Below, piece by piece: positions 39,201 through 47,309 of a stretch of 64,000 bases of DNA. The notes beneath the pieces were generated by a model. That model saw only the letters and a program-made list of their open reading frames with translations. It ran no database searches and had not been told where the DNA came from. The stretch is from Bacteroidaceae bacterium (GTDB taxonomy: Bacteria; Bacteroidota; Bacteroidia; Bacteroidales; Bacteroidaceae), in the NCBI GenBank assembly GCA_017940185.1, contig JAGAZE010000022.1, forward strand, positions 53,487 to 117,486, read 5' to 3'. Each line of letters begins with the position of its first letter. Position 1 is the first letter of the stretch. The position numbers were made by a program, and so were the translations under genes.

Positions 39201-42200
39201 GCGGCACAAACGCCAAGTTCCAGCCCATCATCTCCGATGCTGCCGAAGACGGAGGCATGCTCACCGTCAGCTACACATACACAGGCTCGTCCGCCGTCAA
39301 CTTCCAGATGACCGCCGAGGGATACAAGAAGAGCGACGTAGTGGTAAGCGCCCTGTCGGCAGAAGACATCAGCGTGAGCGAGGTGCTCAAGGGACAGACC
39401 GACGTGAAGATGCTGCAAGTGGCAGTGGAGGCTAAGGGTGAACTCACACCACTCAACATCACCGCCTTCGACATCACCGCCACTGGCGATGCCATCCAGA
39501 CGCAGCACATCTATGCCACGGGCACTACACCGTCATTCTCCACAAACAATGAGTTCAACGGCAACTACACCATCGAGCAGACCGGCACCTACTACTTCTG
39601 GGTGACCTGCGACATCAAGGCCGATGCCTCCGTCGGACAGACAGCAACCATGCGCCTCAACGGCATCACTGCCGGCATACACACCATAGCGGCCCCGACA
39701 GAGACACCCACCGCCAATGTCACCGTCACAAGCGGAAAGAGCGGTGTCTACACTGTAGGAGCTTCCGGAGCACAATACATCACCATACAACAGGCTGTCG
39801 ACGATATCGCAGCACTGGGAATGGAAGGACCTGTGACACTGCAGATTAAGGCGGGCAACTACAATGAGAAGGTGCGCATACCCTACATCAAGGGAATGGG
39901 AGCCGTCAACACGCTCACCCTCGAAAGCCAAAGCGGACAGCGCGACGTGAAGATCTATCACAACAGCTACTCCGCCGGAGGCTACTCCGACGACCAGCAC
40001 AAGAAGGACTATGGAGTGGTAACTCTCTACGAGGCCAGCTACGTCACACTGCGTCATCTCGACATCTCCACCACCGACAAAGCCTATAAGGCAGTAGTGA
40101 TGGTAAAAGACCAAAGCCGACACGTCACCATCGACGACTGCTACCTCCATGCACCCGTCTGCACAGCCAGCTCGGGTGAAGATGTGTGCCTCGTGGGACA
40201 CACCATCATCGACGAGGAGAACAAAAACAACGACTACCTAACCGTGAAAAACTGTCTGCTCGAAGGCGGTAAGATGGGTGTCAGCATGGGCGGCACTTCC
40301 TATGTGGCACTGCCGAAGGAGATAGGCGGCGTCATCGAAGGCAACACCTTCCTCAACAACGGACAGAAAGCCATCTACGTGATGGACGAACTCGGAGTGA
40401 AGATACGCAACAACGTTATCACCATCGAGCCCACAGCCAACAACAAGATCAGCGTCGGCATACTCGACATGCAGCTGCGCGACGACTACGACGAGAGCAC
40501 AGAGATCACCGGCAACATCTTCAACGTGGCGCCCAAGACCTACTGCGCCGTGATGAACTTCCGACAGATGCAGGGCACTGCTACGGCACCCGTCATCATT
40601 GCCAACAATGTGGTCAACCTCACGTCGCCCAATGCATCGACCAACCCCATCAAGTTTACCAATGCCACTACGCGCAACGTCTATGTGGCCAACAACACAT
40701 TCCGCATGAAGGGCAACAGCGGAGGTGCAGCATTCTGGCTCTCGGCACGACTCAACGACGAGGCACAGAACATCAACATCGTCAACAACATCTTCCAGAA
40801 TGAGACCAACGGTGCTGCCATCAGCATCTACGACGACACCAACGCAGCGAAGCTCAACTTCGCCAACAACCTCGTCTACACTGCCGGCACCACCTTCTAC
40901 CTGCCCAACTCGCAGAACTACGACTACTTCCTGACCACCACAGGCGCTACCGGCACCGTCAACAAGCTGGCATCGTTCCTCAGCGACAACGTGCTCGAAC
41001 CTGCCAACAACCTCGACGGCGACCTGCTCACAGCACAAGCGCTCAGCTATGTCACAACCGACATCAACGGCAACAGCCGACCGGCAACTGGAGGCACCAT
41101 CGGCGCCTACGAGTATAAGGCCAACGATGCAGCACTCATCATGAACGAAGGCTTCCCCGTGGCAACACTCATCACCGACTATACGGCAGTGGTCAACATC
41201 AATGCCAACGGCAATGGCAAGGCCTACATCGTCATACTGCCGGCAGAAGAGGACGGACCCGATGCCGAAACCATCGTGATGGGAGCCAACAGCGTCGACC
41301 TGCTCACCGACAAGACTAGCGAATACCTGGCCACCGGCCTGCAGAAAGATCAGGGCTACGTAGCCTACGTAGTGCTCGAGAGTCTGCGCGGCACGCTGAG
41401 CCGAGTGTATGCCTCCACACCGTTCACCGCCACCTCGACACCCGTTGACCCCGAACCGGAGACACTCACAGTGCAGGCGAACAGCACCACCACACCGCTC
41501 GCACAGCCTACGACACTCTCGGCAACCGTCAACGGCGGACGCGCACCCTATGCCGTCACATGGCGCGACAGCAAGCGTAACATCATCGGCACCGAAACGC
41601 TCGACACCCTGCCCACAGCACCCGTCACCATCAGCGTCACACCCACGGAGTGCACCGACTACACCGTGACAGTGACCGATGCACGCAACGTGAGCACTGC
41701 CGACACTCTGCGCGTCATCACCACAGGAGAGGCCGTGACAGCCACATTCGAAAACCTCTACCTCAACACCGAGAGCTACTGGAACGCCCGACGCGAAGAC
41801 CGTAAAGACAACCACACCTCCTTCGTCAACGGCTCCTACCGCTTCCACATCGACAACACCTACAACGGCACCACATGGGCTGGCTTCGGCTATGCCAACC
41901 GCACCGACAACGCTTACACAGCACTCTCACATCAGTGGAACAGTGCTCCTGGCGGTGCCTACGACGGATCCGACAACTATGCCGTGTTCTACTACTATGC
42001 CTCCGGTGCCAAGACCATCGATGTGCTCAACAACACCGAAGGCGACAGCATACGCGGTTTCTACATCGCCAACAATGCCTATGCCTACGCATCAATGACC
42101 AAGGGCGACAGCTTCGCAAAGAAGTTTGCACAGGGCGACTGGTTCAAGCTCACCATCAAGGCCGACAACGGCAACGAGACTGACTACTACCTCGCCGACT

Positions 42201-43285
42201 TCCGCAGCGACAATGCTGCCAACCACTATGTGCTCGACTCCTGGCAGTGGCTCGACCTCAGCAGCCTCGGCAAGGTGAAGACGCTCACCTTCTCCATGAG
42301 CAGCTCCGACGTAGGGGAATACGGCATCAACACGCCCACCTACTTCTGCATGGACAACTTCAACGCTCCCACACCCTGGCGCGACGCACCCACGCAGACA
42401 TCGGCAACGCTCACCACAACAGCAGACATCGCGGCACTCACTACGCTCAACCACGCAGGTGCCACCACCACCTACACCATCGTAGGCACGCTGCCGCAAG
42501 GCATCACTGCCACTATCGATGCCAATGGCATGGCCACCGTCACTGCTGGCACCGACCAAGAGTTCACCCTCTATGTCATGGCCACACAGCGTGGATGCAC
42601 CGACATGATGCGCATACCCTTCATCCTGGGTAATACTGCCACCGATGAAGAGGTGACCATCAGCAACGGCGGACTCGCCGACGATGGCTACTACTACGCT
42701 ACGCTCTACTATGCCGCCAAGGCACTCGTCGTGCCCGAGGGCATCACCGCCTACACTTACCGCGTCGACGACGGACACCTCAACGTATCGCACACCTATC
42801 TGGCTGGCGAGACCATCCCCGCCGCTCAGGGAGTGGTGCTGCAGGCAGCAGAGGCAGGCAGCTACACCTTCGCCAAGTCGACACTTGCCGGCACCGGCGA
42901 TGCGTTCTCCATGCTGCAAGGCTCCGACGACACCTACCTCGACGATGAGCAGGGCTACACCTACTTCATCCTCAGCCGTCCGCAGCAGCAGCCCGCTCAG
43001 GGCACAGGCGTGGGCTTCTGGTGGCAGGTAGACAAAGGCACCAGCGTGACCAACAATCCGCACAAGGCTTATCTGAAAGTGCCTGCCAGCCAGGCAAGCG
43101 GCTTGAAAGGCTTCACCTTCGATGGCGGCACCACAGGCATCACAATCGTCAACGGGAACGATAACGGCAACGTTGACAACGGCGAATGGTACACCATCGA
43201 CGGACAGCGCATAGACCGTCCGCGCCACGGCGTCAACATCATCAAGATGAGCGACGGCACCACACGCAAGGTCATCATCCGATGA
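36290..43285 (+). CDS. Giant 2331-residue secreted protein with repeated CUB/BNR-associated modules, beta-helix and DUF4465
   Basis: A signal peptide (LLLLLAFVMSVLQASAQ) is followed by four CUB-like modules (starting near 30, 345, 610 and 900) alternating with BNR-associated N-terminal-like modules (near 210, 480, 765 and 1020). A right-handed parallel beta-helix runs from about 1150 to 1610 (GAQYITIQQAVDDI, then NVYVANNTFRM, NINIVNNIFQN). Next come an Fn3-like domain, an Ig-like domain (APYAVTWRDSKRNIIG), DUF4465 (about 1817-2023), a further beta domain, and a long C-terminal module before the shared tail EWYTIDGQRIDRPRHGVNII. The beta-helix resembles pectate-lyase folds, but no catalytic set was identified. 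It follows its paralogue by 59 bases and is closed by a terminator, so all three genes form one B12-controlled unit. Confidence 0.83.
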   Translation: MITKSFTFRLLLLLAFVMSVLQASAQTSRTVNQLQLGKQTITVASDEVITFYDFKGEEDIPSANSSNSQSLTVFAPAVAGQSIQITFEQIDIIPDMASGSYPAFMKVYSGTPDDSGFTWATTTSQVTKTSTLPDGNVLVTRGGTVNSEAYTSTTPETYVSQSADGSMAVGFIYVYAKKCKGWKATVKAVTLDDMTVTGAGSDYNGINTTLKTKQNVPLANAYVTATGVMNPDNVTGIYFNMTKNEGMFDATTFKLFKGTTAVDATATAEGAGYKFTLNEVLAEGTTTFTIKGDILATAEIGAKAQVDITKITSTTHTDGITPFTAATAVEVVNPAIALMTSTPQTITVGEIPLAFFDEGGAEGGIVSKMNGQITFLSGTEGKKVMIDFTKNEIWHGTYYNQELRIYNGREVNAANLIKTLQQGETGIVRSTADDGSMTVVLYSDASNEIAANGWEATVSLFTPQAMDFNGQPTATAASTATVCAGDTEQDMLSINVKAQNTEPAMQLTKLAFSAGENFALVTKASLYKGADKVGETEVSAADFIITLSDAAALNEGDNLFTLKYDISSEALNNQKVSAQLTSVTAMVNNTEKTETATGAAAERTVDNVILNYKDQGTVTKIVNGSIAFESKPQSEYSSNYEGGSDTRTNIFIPKHEGSVCQIDFSAFDVYYASSTYGTKAKFIVYAGQGTSGEKLWELTSNADQKVGPGTILRSTAADGALTVVFSPNTSSSYYLTTGWKATVSEYKLKDMAINTVEVTQATTADASIGAAGQDLLIINVKTEGALNPITLSSIKLNMKGTEDNMTDVSLWHNDAKVAEATAATEVTLALVEPLQLNEGNNNFTVKADVSSSAAENSTIDARLVSINTGSDISVDNGDPEGARTLKNQVVMTNGNHGIMRLDLGQTIAIYDDGGPEGNGGKVESAVVTFAPTGNADCIRLTGQSFSINYAATINIYKGTEVNDEKKLASISGTNAKFQPIISDAAEDGGMLTVSYTYTGSSAVNFQMTAEGYKKSDVVVSALSAEDISVSEVLKGQTDVKMLQVAVEAKGELTPLNITAFDITATGDAIQTQHIYATGTTPSFSTNNEFNGNYTIEQTGTYYFWVTCDIKADASVGQTATMRLNGITAGIHTIAAPTETPTANVTVTSGKSGVYTVGASGAQYITIQQAVDDIAALGMEGPVTLQIKAGNYNEKVRIPYIKGMGAVNTLTLESQSGQRDVKIYHNSYSAGGYSDDQHKKDYGVVTLYEASYVTLRHLDISTTDKAYKAVVMVKDQSRHVTIDDCYLHAPVCTASSGEDVCLVGHTIIDEENKNNDYLTVKNCLLEGGKMGVSMGGTSYVALPKEIGGVIEGNTFLNNGQKAIYVMDELGVKIRNNVITIEPTANNKISVGILDMQLRDDYDESTEITGNIFNVAPKTYCAVMNFRQMQGTATAPVIIANNVVNLTSPNASTNPIKFTNATTRNVYVANNTFRMKGNSGGAAFWLSARLNDEAQNINIVNNIFQNETNGAAISIYDDTNAAKLNFANNLVYTAGTTFYLPNSQNYDYFLTTTGATGTVNKLASFLSDNVLEPANNLDGDLLTAQALSYVTTDINGNSRPATGGTIGAYEYKANDAALIMNEGFPVATLITDYTAVVNINANGNGKAYIVILPAEEDGPDAETIVMGANSVDLLTDKTSEYLATGLQKDQGYVAYVVLESLRGTLSRVYASTPFTATSTPVDPEPETLTVQANSTTTPLAQPTTLSATVNGGRAPYAVTWRDSKRNIIGTETLDTLPTAPVTISVTPTECTDYTVTVTDARNVSTADTLRVITTGEAVTATFENLYLNTESYWNARREDRKDNHTSFVNGSYRFHIDNTYNGTTWAGFGYANRTDNAYTALSHQWNSAPGGAYDGSDNYAVFYYYASGAKTIDVLNNTEGDSIRGFYIANNAYAYASMTKGDSFAKKFAQGDWFKLTIKADNGNETDYYLADFRSDNAANHYVLDSWQWLDLSSLGKVKTLTFSMSSSDVGEYGINTPTYFCMDNFNAPTPWRDAPTQTSATLTTTADIAALTTLNHAGATTTYTIVGTLPQGITATIDANGMATVTAGTDQEFTLYVMATQRGCTDMMRIPFILGNTATDEEVTISNGGLADDGYYYATLYYAAKALVVPEGITAYTYRVDDGHLNVSHTYLAGETIPAAQGVVLQAAEAGSYTFAKSTLAGTGDAFSMLQGSDDTYLDDEQGYTYFILSRPQQQPAQGTGVGFWWQVDKGTSVTNNPHKAYLKVPASQASGLKGFTFDGGTTGITIVNGNDNGNVDNGEWYTIDGQRIDRPRHGVNIIKMSDGTTRKVIIR

Positions 43286-43322
43286 TGTAGCACCACATCC
43301 ACAGGCATAGCCTTCATCTATC

Positions 43323-43361
43323 AAAGGGCTGCCGGGCACAAACACCCCGACAGCCCTTTTT
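43323..43361 (+). terminator. Terminator of the B12-riboswitch operon
   Basis: AAAGGGCTG-C-CGGG pairs with CCCCG-A-CAGCCCTTT around CACAAACA, followed by TTTTTG. It lies 38 bases past the giant gene's stop. Confidence 0.85.
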
Positions 43362-43463
43362 GCGGTATGGACACCCACACAGTGGCATCACTGTGCCTTG
43401 ACACATGGACAAACGTATCATCTGAAATTTAACATTTATTTCATTTGTCTCAGAAAGAATGTT

Positions 43464-43471
43464 TATCTTTG
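43464..43471 (+). promoter_or_regulatory. -7 element for the structured RNA
   Basis: TATCTTTG fits the consensus. TTTG at 43444-43447 lies slightly closer (16 bases) than usual. It places transcription start at about 43476-43480, just where the closing helix of the RNA begins. Confidence 0.6.
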
Positions 43472-43475
43472 CCGA

Positions 43476-43737
43476 CAGATCAGCCGGCCCCGAAGCGGGA
43501 ATGGCTGTCCAGACATCGATGGAATGAGTTCCCATGGCTGCTGGCAGCCGGGCGGGACTCAAAGAGGACGTTCTCCGTCGCTTTCTTCTTCATCCAGAAC
43601 TTCGCAACCTTTGGTATCCACGGAAGATGGCGCAACGAAGCGTCCGCGTAAGGTGTATTATATCCTGAAGCCTCCGACACCACCTGTCGTGGCCACAGTC
43701 CATATAATGCATTACGGCGTGGGCTAGCTGAGTTGCT
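43476..43737 (+). ncRNA. Structured noncoding RNA candidate, family unassigned
   Basis: A promoter-led stretch without a credible gene folds well by eye. The ends close by TCAGC-CG-GCCC (43480-43490) with GGGC-TA-GCTGA (43721-43731). Inside are GAGTTCCC/GGGACTC enclosing GGCTG-CTGG-CAGCC, a CGCTTTC/GAAGCG arm, and GTATTATAT/ATATAATGC enclosing CGACA-CCACC-TGTCG. A further hairpin GCTTATC/GATAAGC with AAGGC/GCCTT follows at 43735-43783, so the RNA may extend to about 43790. It does not show tmRNA, RNase P or SRP signatures. A 6S-like or Bacteroidales-1-type RNA is possible but not shown. Bases 43791-43896 hold nothing recognised. Confidence 0.6.
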
Positions 43738-43896
43738 TATCACAGTGGAAAGGCAATGCGAAGGCCTTGGATGTTGGATAAGCTGACACAAGTAGATTTT
43801 CCCGCGCCCTTTTCTGTTCCTTCATATACAAGAGCAGTCACATTTTCGGGTAGAGTGTGCGGTATTGATTTATAATCGTTATTAGGATTTTTATTT

Positions 43897-44286
43897 ATGT
43901 CGCATGGTTTCTTTCTTTTTTTGACACGCGATGAGTTGTTGCGCATTCCATTTTCCAATATTGTTTACTTTGAAGGAGACGGAAACTATACAACCCTCAT
44001 GAGTATCAATAAGATAAAAAGCACACTTGCCATGAATCTTACACAGACAGAGCACCATCTTGCAAGGTCGCTTAAGAAAAACGCCTCTCTATTCATGCGT
44101 GTCGGGAAACGTTTTATCATCAACACTGAATACATCTACTCTATCAACACACTGCGCCGCTTTGTCATTCTCTCAGACGGGCGAACGTTTGCCTTTCGCA
44201 TGGAAGTGTCGAAAGAGGCAGTTAGAAAGATACGTGATATTGTTCTTATGCTCTACAGCCATGAATTACATGACAACAACAGGTAA
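43897..44286 (+). CDS. LytTR-domain DNA-binding protein
   Basis: 129 residues, almost entirely a LytTR domain: IPFSNIVYFEGDGNYTTLMS, HLARSLKKNASLFMRVGKRFIINTEYI and VILSDGRTFAFRMEVSKEA are the typical beta-strand blocks. LytTR proteins bind direct repeats in promoters. No receiver or membrane domain is attached, so the input signal is missing; it may be a stand-alone regulator of the signalling cluster that follows. 241 bases separate it from the FHA gene, with no other gene in that gap. Confidence 0.85.
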   Translation: MSHGFFLFLTRDELLRIPFSNIVYFEGDGNYTTLMSINKIKSTLAMNLTQTEHHLARSLKKNASLFMRVGKRFIINTEYIYSINTLRRFVILSDGRTFAFRMEVSKEAVRKIRDIVLMLYSHELHDNNR

Positions 44287-44527
44287 TCTTTTATTTATGA
44301 ACGACGACAAGCCATTTTCACAATCCTATCATCGGTTTTCCGACTAGGCTCCACACTACTACATATTGCGCACGACTTATTGCAATAATAAAACGTCAAG
44401 CCGCTATATTCTTGGTTGCTGACAACTTCGTACAGCATCCTTCGGCTTAAATCGATGATAAGTCTCGCTTCTTTGAAAACCATTTCCTTGAATATAATTC
44501 ATTCACTTCTCAACAAAAATCATAAAT

Positions 44528-45238
44528 ATGAGTACATCAGAAATCATCATTGGTCGTGACCCGCAAACGCAACAATTACGCATTACTGTCGGCAAGCAAT
44601 CACGTCAGGTTGGCAATACCGGAAGTGTGCCGCTCAGCGTAAGTCGCCAACATGTCGGTATTACCATGAATGCGAACGGCACATACACGCTGCGAAACAT
44701 CAATTCTCAGAACACCACTTATGTGAATGACATGCCAGTGGAACGGAAATTAGTAACGACAAAGGATATCATCCGACTCGGTTCTGAACACTATCGCCTC
44801 GACTGGCAGTTATTAATGTCCGTGTTACCCAAGCAGGCTAACCTGCGGCATCTTGCAGTGGCATACGATAACTATCAGCAACAGATGATGGCGCTAACAA
44901 CAAAAGAACGGAAATTCAACACCCTGAAAGGAGCGATGTCTATCTTTACCATGAGTGCGATGCTGCTCGGTTTTCTTGGACTGAATGGAGGTGAAGGGGA
45001 GAGGAGTCCGCTTCTAATCGGTCTTTATGTTGTAGCGCTGCTCATAGGTGTTGGTACCACTATATGGTCATTCATCTACGCCAGTAAGATACCCCAGGAA
45101 CGTGACCGCATGCAAAAGGAATTTGAACAACGGTACTGCTGTCCTAATTGCGGCTATTACTATGGTGTGCTGTCATACAATCAACTTAAGCTGCGCTTCA
45201 AACAATGTCCTAACTGCAAGACACAATACTCGTTCTGA
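44528..45238 (+). CDS. FHA-domain membrane protein with C-terminal zinc ribbon
   Basis: 236 residues. The N-terminal FHA phosphothreonine-binding domain (about 1-90) has IIIGRDPQT, the core SVSRQHVGI and TYVNDMPV, corresponding to the conserved GR, SxxH and NG-type positions. Two membrane helices follow at about 140-185 (SIFTMSAMLLGFLGL; LLIGLYVVALLIGVGTTIW). The C-terminal zinc ribbon is CPNCGYYYG ... CPNCKTQYSF. The FHA domain should face the cytoplasm, where it could bind targets of the kinase encoded downstream. It is the first FHA gene of the cluster. Confidence 0.85.
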   Translation: MSTSEIIIGRDPQTQQLRITVGKQSRQVGNTGSVPLSVSRQHVGITMNANGTYTLRNINSQNTTYVNDMPVERKLVTTKDIIRLGSEHYRLDWQLLMSVLPKQANLRHLAVAYDNYQQQMMALTTKERKFNTLKGAMSIFTMSAMLLGFLGLNGGEGERSPLLIGLYVVALLIGVGTTIWSFIYASKIPQERDRMQKEFEQRYCCPNCGYYYGVLSYNQLKLRFKQCPNCKTQYSF

Positions 45239-45340
45239 GTACTGCTCAGCCATAATCAGAATGAAAGGAGGTGCTATCAAGCAGAAAACCTATCAGTTTG
45301 TACACTAATCAGCCTATGTTGTGTAGTAAGCAAACAATTC

Positions 45341-45373
45341 TTTGCATACCCCTACTCTACCTTTTTATCTTTG
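45341..45373 (+). promoter_or_regulatory. Promoter of the caspase/FHA/PP2C/kinase unit
   Basis: TTTG (45341-45344) and TATCTTTG (45366-45373) are 21 bases apart, a full-consensus promoter about 80 bases before the gene at 45452. The following genes up to the kinase have gaps of 30 bases or less, so this probably drives all of them. Confidence 0.75.
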
Positions 45374-45451
45374 TACTCATAAAATCCGAACTAATTAACC
45401 ATTGCATAAAACTTACCTGCAAAATCGTATTCACCCTTAACACCAACTATT

Positions 45452-46546
45452 ATGGAGCCAAACGATGAAACCCTGTATCAGTCAAACAGTCCCGAACAGA
45501 TGAACAATGACATGACCCCGCCGCCTTTTGAGTCTTCAACCGCATCACCTGCTGATGATTCAAAAGAAGAAAAAAACAACTCTTGGAAAAAAGTAGTCAT
45601 TGGAGGTACAACCGGCATTCTTCTCGGTGGTGCAGCAATGTATGCGACAAACGCCATGGCGGCTAGCGAAACCTATCCATCCGAGGAACCATCTCAAAAC
45701 CATTCTCAGGAAATACAGCAACAGCAGCAGGCGACCATTGCCCAACAACAGGCAACCATTGCTCAACAACAGGCAACCATCGCCCAACAACAGGTGACCA
45801 TCGCTCAGCAACAACATCCCGACATTGAAGAGCCTATGCCCTACAATCCGTATGATGATTTGTCATTTGATGAGGCATTTGCAGCAGCCCGTGCAGAGGT
45901 GGGTCCAGGTGGAGTGTTCCATTGGCATGGTGGTGTGTACGGCACTTTCTATGCTGAAGAATGGAGTGCTATGTCGGAAGATGAGCGAATGACATTTTAT
46001 CAGGCGACTCAAGACGAAATTCTTGAGTCTGACGGTCACTCTTTCGCCCATCATATCGACACTCCAGTCGCTTCACCCATGGCGGCAGTTCACAGCGATG
46101 ATGTAGCAGAAACTCCAGCAAAAGATAATAGTACTTTACAGACAGATGATGATAGCATATTGCGGGCATCACAGGAAGAGGAATCAGGTGTTAAAACCAT
46201 CGCAGATGTTGTAGAGAAGATGGATGATGTCCATCTCGTACGCGAAGACTTTCATGATGACGGCAGTGTAATACGTGTGTACAATGTTGATGACATCAAC
46301 GCCGTTGGTTTTGATATTGATGGCAACGGACAGAACGATGTTGCTGCTGTTGACATGAATCATAACAACGACCTTGATCAAGGTGAGATGGTGCGTACTG
46401 ACACTATGGAACCACTTGACCTCAATGAATTAGCTGCTGCCGCGGAAAGCGAGTCTGAGCCATATCTGCATGATGCCTCCTATGACAATTCTGTTGAAGA
46501 CAACAGCATGCCTGACTACATGGATGATGCCTCTGTTGATCTGTAA
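45452..46546 (+). CDS. Acidic single-pass membrane protein with QQQATIA repeats
   Basis: 364 residues. A cytoplasmic-looking N-terminus with PPPFESS and a KKEE-rich stretch precedes one membrane helix at about 48-68 (VVIGGTTGILLGGAAMYATN). Then come about five copies of the heptad-like QQQATIA, a likely coiled coil. The outer part is very acidic and contains the calcium-loop-like segments DIDGNGQND and DMNHNNDLDQGE. No family is recognised. It is the first gene after the strong promoter and lies 29 bases before the caspase gene, so it probably belongs to the signalling cluster, perhaps as a surface or periplasmic sensor (inference). Confidence 0.7.
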   Translation: MEPNDETLYQSNSPEQMNNDMTPPPFESSTASPADDSKEEKNNSWKKVVIGGTTGILLGGAAMYATNAMAASETYPSEEPSQNHSQEIQQQQQATIAQQQATIAQQQATIAQQQVTIAQQQHPDIEEPMPYNPYDDLSFDEAFAAARAEVGPGGVFHWHGGVYGTFYAEEWSAMSEDERMTFYQATQDEILESDGHSFAHHIDTPVASPMAAVHSDDVAETPAKDNSTLQTDDDSILRASQEEESGVKTIADVVEKMDDVHLVREDFHDDGSVIRVYNVDDINAVGFDIDGNGQNDVAAVDMNHNNDLDQGEMVRTDTMEPLDLNELAAAAESESEPYLHDASYDNSVEDNSMPDYMDDASVDL

Positions 46547-46575
46547 TCTTCACCCTTTATTATCACGCGCCACGC

Positions 46576-47289
46576 ATGCTACGAACCCTTATACTTACGT
46601 TGACAGCCCTGCTGTGCACACATGCTGTTCACGGCAGGACATTCGTGGTGTGTGCCGGCATCAGCGATTATCCAGGAACGTTCAATGATCTTCATGTGTC
46701 TGACAATGATGCACGTACTTTGCATCGGATATTTCAGAAGAACGGTGCATCCTGCACCACGTTAGTCAACAACGATGTCACCGTTCAGCGTCTGCTTGCA
46801 GCGCTGCAGGTATCATTCATGCAAGCCTCATCAAAAGATATCATTATCTTCTTCTTCAGCGGCCACGGCTATCCAGGTGGATTGTGCCTGTACGACACAC
46901 GGCTGGCATATGAAAACATTTTTGATATCATGCGGAAAAGTCATGCCGGCAGCAAAATCATCATTACTGATGCCTGTTTCGCAGGTAAAATGCGCAAAAA
47001 TGAGTCACGCCCCCAAATGACCTCTCCCCGCAATATCATGCTTTTCCTCTCATCCCGATCAGCAGAGAAATCAATTGAAGGTCCTCACCGCAATTCACTA
47101 TTTACCCTTCATCTGGAACGAGCTCTGCGCGGTGGTGCAGATATTAACCGAGATCGTGTAATTACAGCTTCTGAACTATTCAGCTATGTTCACCAACGCG
47201 TTGTCAGGGCCTCAGGAGGAAGGCAACATCCTGTCATGTGGGGAAACTTTAACAAGAATATGCCTGTAATAAAATGGCATGAAAAATAA
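46576..47289 (+). CDS. Secreted caspase-fold peptidase (C14/metacaspase-like)
   Basis: 237 residues with an N-terminal signal peptide (LILTLTALLCTHAVHG). The caspase p20 fold is clear: FVVCAGISDYPG, then DNDARTLHRIF. The catalytic His97 is in FFFSGHGYPGG and the catalytic Cys134 in ITDACFAGK. LFLSSRSAEKSIEG and SLFTLHLERAL follow as in peptidase C14 proteins. Both catalytic residues are intact. The signal peptide points to the periplasm or surface, away from the cytoplasmic kinase domains. Substrate is unknown; bacterial caspase-like proteins often act in stress or self-limiting responses. Confidence 0.88.
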   Translation: MLRTLILTLTALLCTHAVHGRTFVVCAGISDYPGTFNDLHVSDNDARTLHRIFQKNGASCTTLVNNDVTVQRLLAALQVSFMQASSKDIIIFFFSGHGYPGGLCLYDTRLAYENIFDIMRKSHAGSKIIITDACFAGKMRKNESRPQMTSPRNIMLFLSSRSAEKSIEGPHRNSLFTLHLERALRGGADINRDRVITASELFSYVHQRVVRASGGRQHPVMWGNFNKNMPVIKWHEK

Positions 47290-47309
47290 TACATCACAAA
47301 TCATTACCA

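Noticed and set aside
40238-43378. Two long minus-strand frames (536 and 428 codons) opposite the giant protein gene
   Set aside because: Same codon-bias effect. The plus strand has a continuous, clearly modular protein.
43480-43791. A 103-codon minus-strand frame and a 109-codon plus-strand frame (43398-43727)
   Set aside because: Both lie over the structured RNA; compositions are not protein-like, and the promoter fits an RNA start.
43740-43958. A minus-strand frame with a GKST-like string before the LytTR gene
   Set aside because: Too short for a P-loop protein and overlaps the LytTR gene. No ribosome site.
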